Below are positions 23,601-23,920 of a DNA stretch of 23,920 nucleotides, one piece after another. The notes under the pieces were generated by a model, which saw nothing but the letters and a program-made list of their open reading frames with translations, did no database searches and was not told the DNA's origin. A program made the position numbers and the translations under genes. Position 1 is the first letter of the stretch. Every line of letters begins with the position of its first letter. Where the stretch lies: the NCBI GenBank assembly GCA_963605535.1, contig CAVCXB010000040.1, forward strand, positions 1 through 23,920. Reading direction: 5' to 3'. The DNA comes from Anthropogastromicrobium chipingensis_A. Its GTDB lineage: Bacteria > Bacillota > Clostridia > Lachnospirales > Lachnospiraceae.

Positions 23601-23920
23601 ATAAATCCAACACCATCTGTTCTGCTTAAATTGTACTGATAATGATGAACTTGTCCATCAATAAGGACACGATAATTACCTGTGTATTCATTCCTGTTTT
23701 CAAATACTTTCCGCAGATGCTCAATACCGAGTTTGTCATAAAGAATCTGCTTATCTTCAGGATGAACTCGTTCCGTAATATATTTTTTTAAGGTAGTTGG
23801 ATAGTCAAAGAATTTATGATCTTCTTTATCCAGACCGGATGTGATATATCCATCCAGTTTTAATATTTTTGCAGTTCCATCTGTAAGATTTATCCAGAAC
23901 ACATTCAGAAAACCTCGTGC
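20642..23920 (-). CDS. Multi-PAS hybrid histidine kinase with two receivers, 5' end outside window
   Basis: At least 1092 codons, open to the window edge; residue numbers are from the GTG at 23902, which is internal. Four PAS-like domains come first (about 1-112, 146-255, 283-400, 430-545), separated by charged coiled-coil linkers (EEHAKAERIEREKEAAHQ). The first and third are clear repeats of each other (VFENRNEYTGNYR and VFSEQNEFSGTYR; VHHYQYN and LHHYQFD). Then come His579 (SMSHDIRTPMNAI), Asn697, DNGIGM (731), GTGLGM (761), and two receivers with Asp871 (IIDYLMPDMNG) and Asp1013 (FMDIQMPKMDG). No membrane segment is visible, but the N-terminus is missing. Its kinase/receiver half closely matches the kinase at 12808-15747. 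It precedes the lipoprotein/kinase array on the same strand with a 174-base gap holding a recombinase remnant, so its place in the same operon is uncertain. Confidence 0.93.
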   Translation of the reverse strand, partial: ARGFLNVFWINLTDGTAKILKLDGYITSGLDKEDHKFFDYPTTLKKYITERVHPEDKQILYDKLGIEHLRKVFENRNEYTGNYRVLIDGQVHHYQYNLSRTDGVGFITCGFQNIDDIIEEHAKAERIEREKEAAHQREMAESYEKLDAMREIIAASEMGTWNIYLLDGQKPRMEADDLMLELLGVADKNLTQEETYEVWFNNITPDAVKTVLDCIDKMKKGMRDEITYLWKHPVLGERYVRCGGTAKPVEGGFVLRGYHYDVDEVVRERQKKDKALAEQITIIDTLSKSFKNVFVANLNSGRARVVRLAEDYDVRAVTDVMENEFPFDLVIKQWIQENVYLDDKEKMTEAFAFENIRRVFSEQNEFSGTYRSTEGGKLHHYQFDFRKADDSGNIVAGFQVIDAIVEEHEQQAKRERELEDARLRGEREHAAVVNSLSTIYSTIFSADIDTCQYQILTSVPLMGEVAKPIGNFNDVEDEILDLFIEPECRDSMREFLDFNTLADRLESVNTITTEYKAPSGQWMQSRFIVKRRAADGTAKEVLYVANDITKEKLHDLEQQEALAQALAAAQQANKAKTTFLNSMSHDIRTPMNAIVGFTALAQTHSDDQAQVQEYLGKISTSSTHLLSLINDILDMSRIESGTVKLDEKAVHLPDLLHDLRTMIQSLIRSKNLNLFIDTQDVVHEDVLTDKLRLNQVLLNIVGNAIKFTQSGGDIMIRLVEKPCTLKQYTTYEFSVKDNGIGMSKEFVGHIFDTFSREYTSTVSGIQGTGLGMAITKNIVDMMGGDIRVESEEGKGSLFTVTLNLRIGNEFVKNEPIPELLGAKALVVDDNMDTCRSVSKMLRDIQMRPEWTTSGKEAIVHAQDAAEMMDEYKVYIIDYLMPDMNGIETVRQIRKVISEEVPIIVLTAYDWADFEYEARQAGVTAFVSKPIFMSELREVLTQPVIKEGIENLEREKEKKRTYDYSGKRVLLVEDNELNREIATAILEEAGMTVDCAEDGDIAVSTINNAPADQYDLIFMDIQMPKMDGYTATREIRTLPNNQKANIPIIAMTANAFEEDRRKSREYGMNGHIIKPISIEAIAKVLDEIFAVKA

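Overview
The window reads as chromosomal DNA of a Firmicute, most likely a gut Lachnospiraceae/Clostridia member. This is inferred from strong GGAGG-type ribosome sites, lipoprotein signal peptides, a two-[4Fe-4S] aldo/keto reductase, an IS66 remnant and the style of the c-di-GMP and hybrid-kinase proteins. No rRNA, tRNA, CRISPR array or origin was seen. No stretch over 300 bases lacks a gene or gene remnant.

Region 1 (1-1893, plus strand) is the end of a dTDP-L-rhamnose operon: rfbB (5' end cut by the window edge) and rfbD, closed by a strong hairpin terminator.

Region 2 (1933-7366, almost all minus strand) is an eroded stretch. Intact genes are an alpha/beta-hydrolase esterase, a divergent peptide deformylase, a GNAT acetyltransferase, a small XRE regulator and a small membrane protein. 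Between them lie broken pieces: an aldo/keto reductase with an out-of-frame internal deletion, the first ~34 codons of a sugar-nucleotide reductase joined to a headless tannase-like hydrolase, an IS66 transposase fragment, and several short protein tails. Several look like deletion junctions, so the region appears to be losing genes.

Region 3 (7392-23920, all minus strand) is the most striking part. In transcription order it holds: a multi-PAS hybrid histidine kinase with two receiver domains (runs off the window); a remnant of a site-specific recombinase tail; a family-1 (sugar-type) solute-binding lipoprotein overlapping a hybrid kinase; a family-3 (amino-acid-type) solute-binding lipoprotein overlapping a second hybrid kinase with two receivers; a second family-3 lipoprotein overlapping a third hybrid kinase; and finally a receiver/HD-GYP/GGDEF protein able in principle both to make and to degrade c-di-GMP. 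From 20467 down to 7392 the genes overlap or are separated by at most about 45 bases, so they are probably one operon. No transporter permease or ATPase and no DNA-binding response regulator is present.

The simplest reading is that three binding lipoproteins act as external ligand sensors for three membrane kinases, and that the kinases converge on one c-di-GMP output protein. The two-receiver kinases share a nearly duplicated kinase/receiver half but have unrelated sensor halves, so the array seems to have grown by duplication and sensor swapping.
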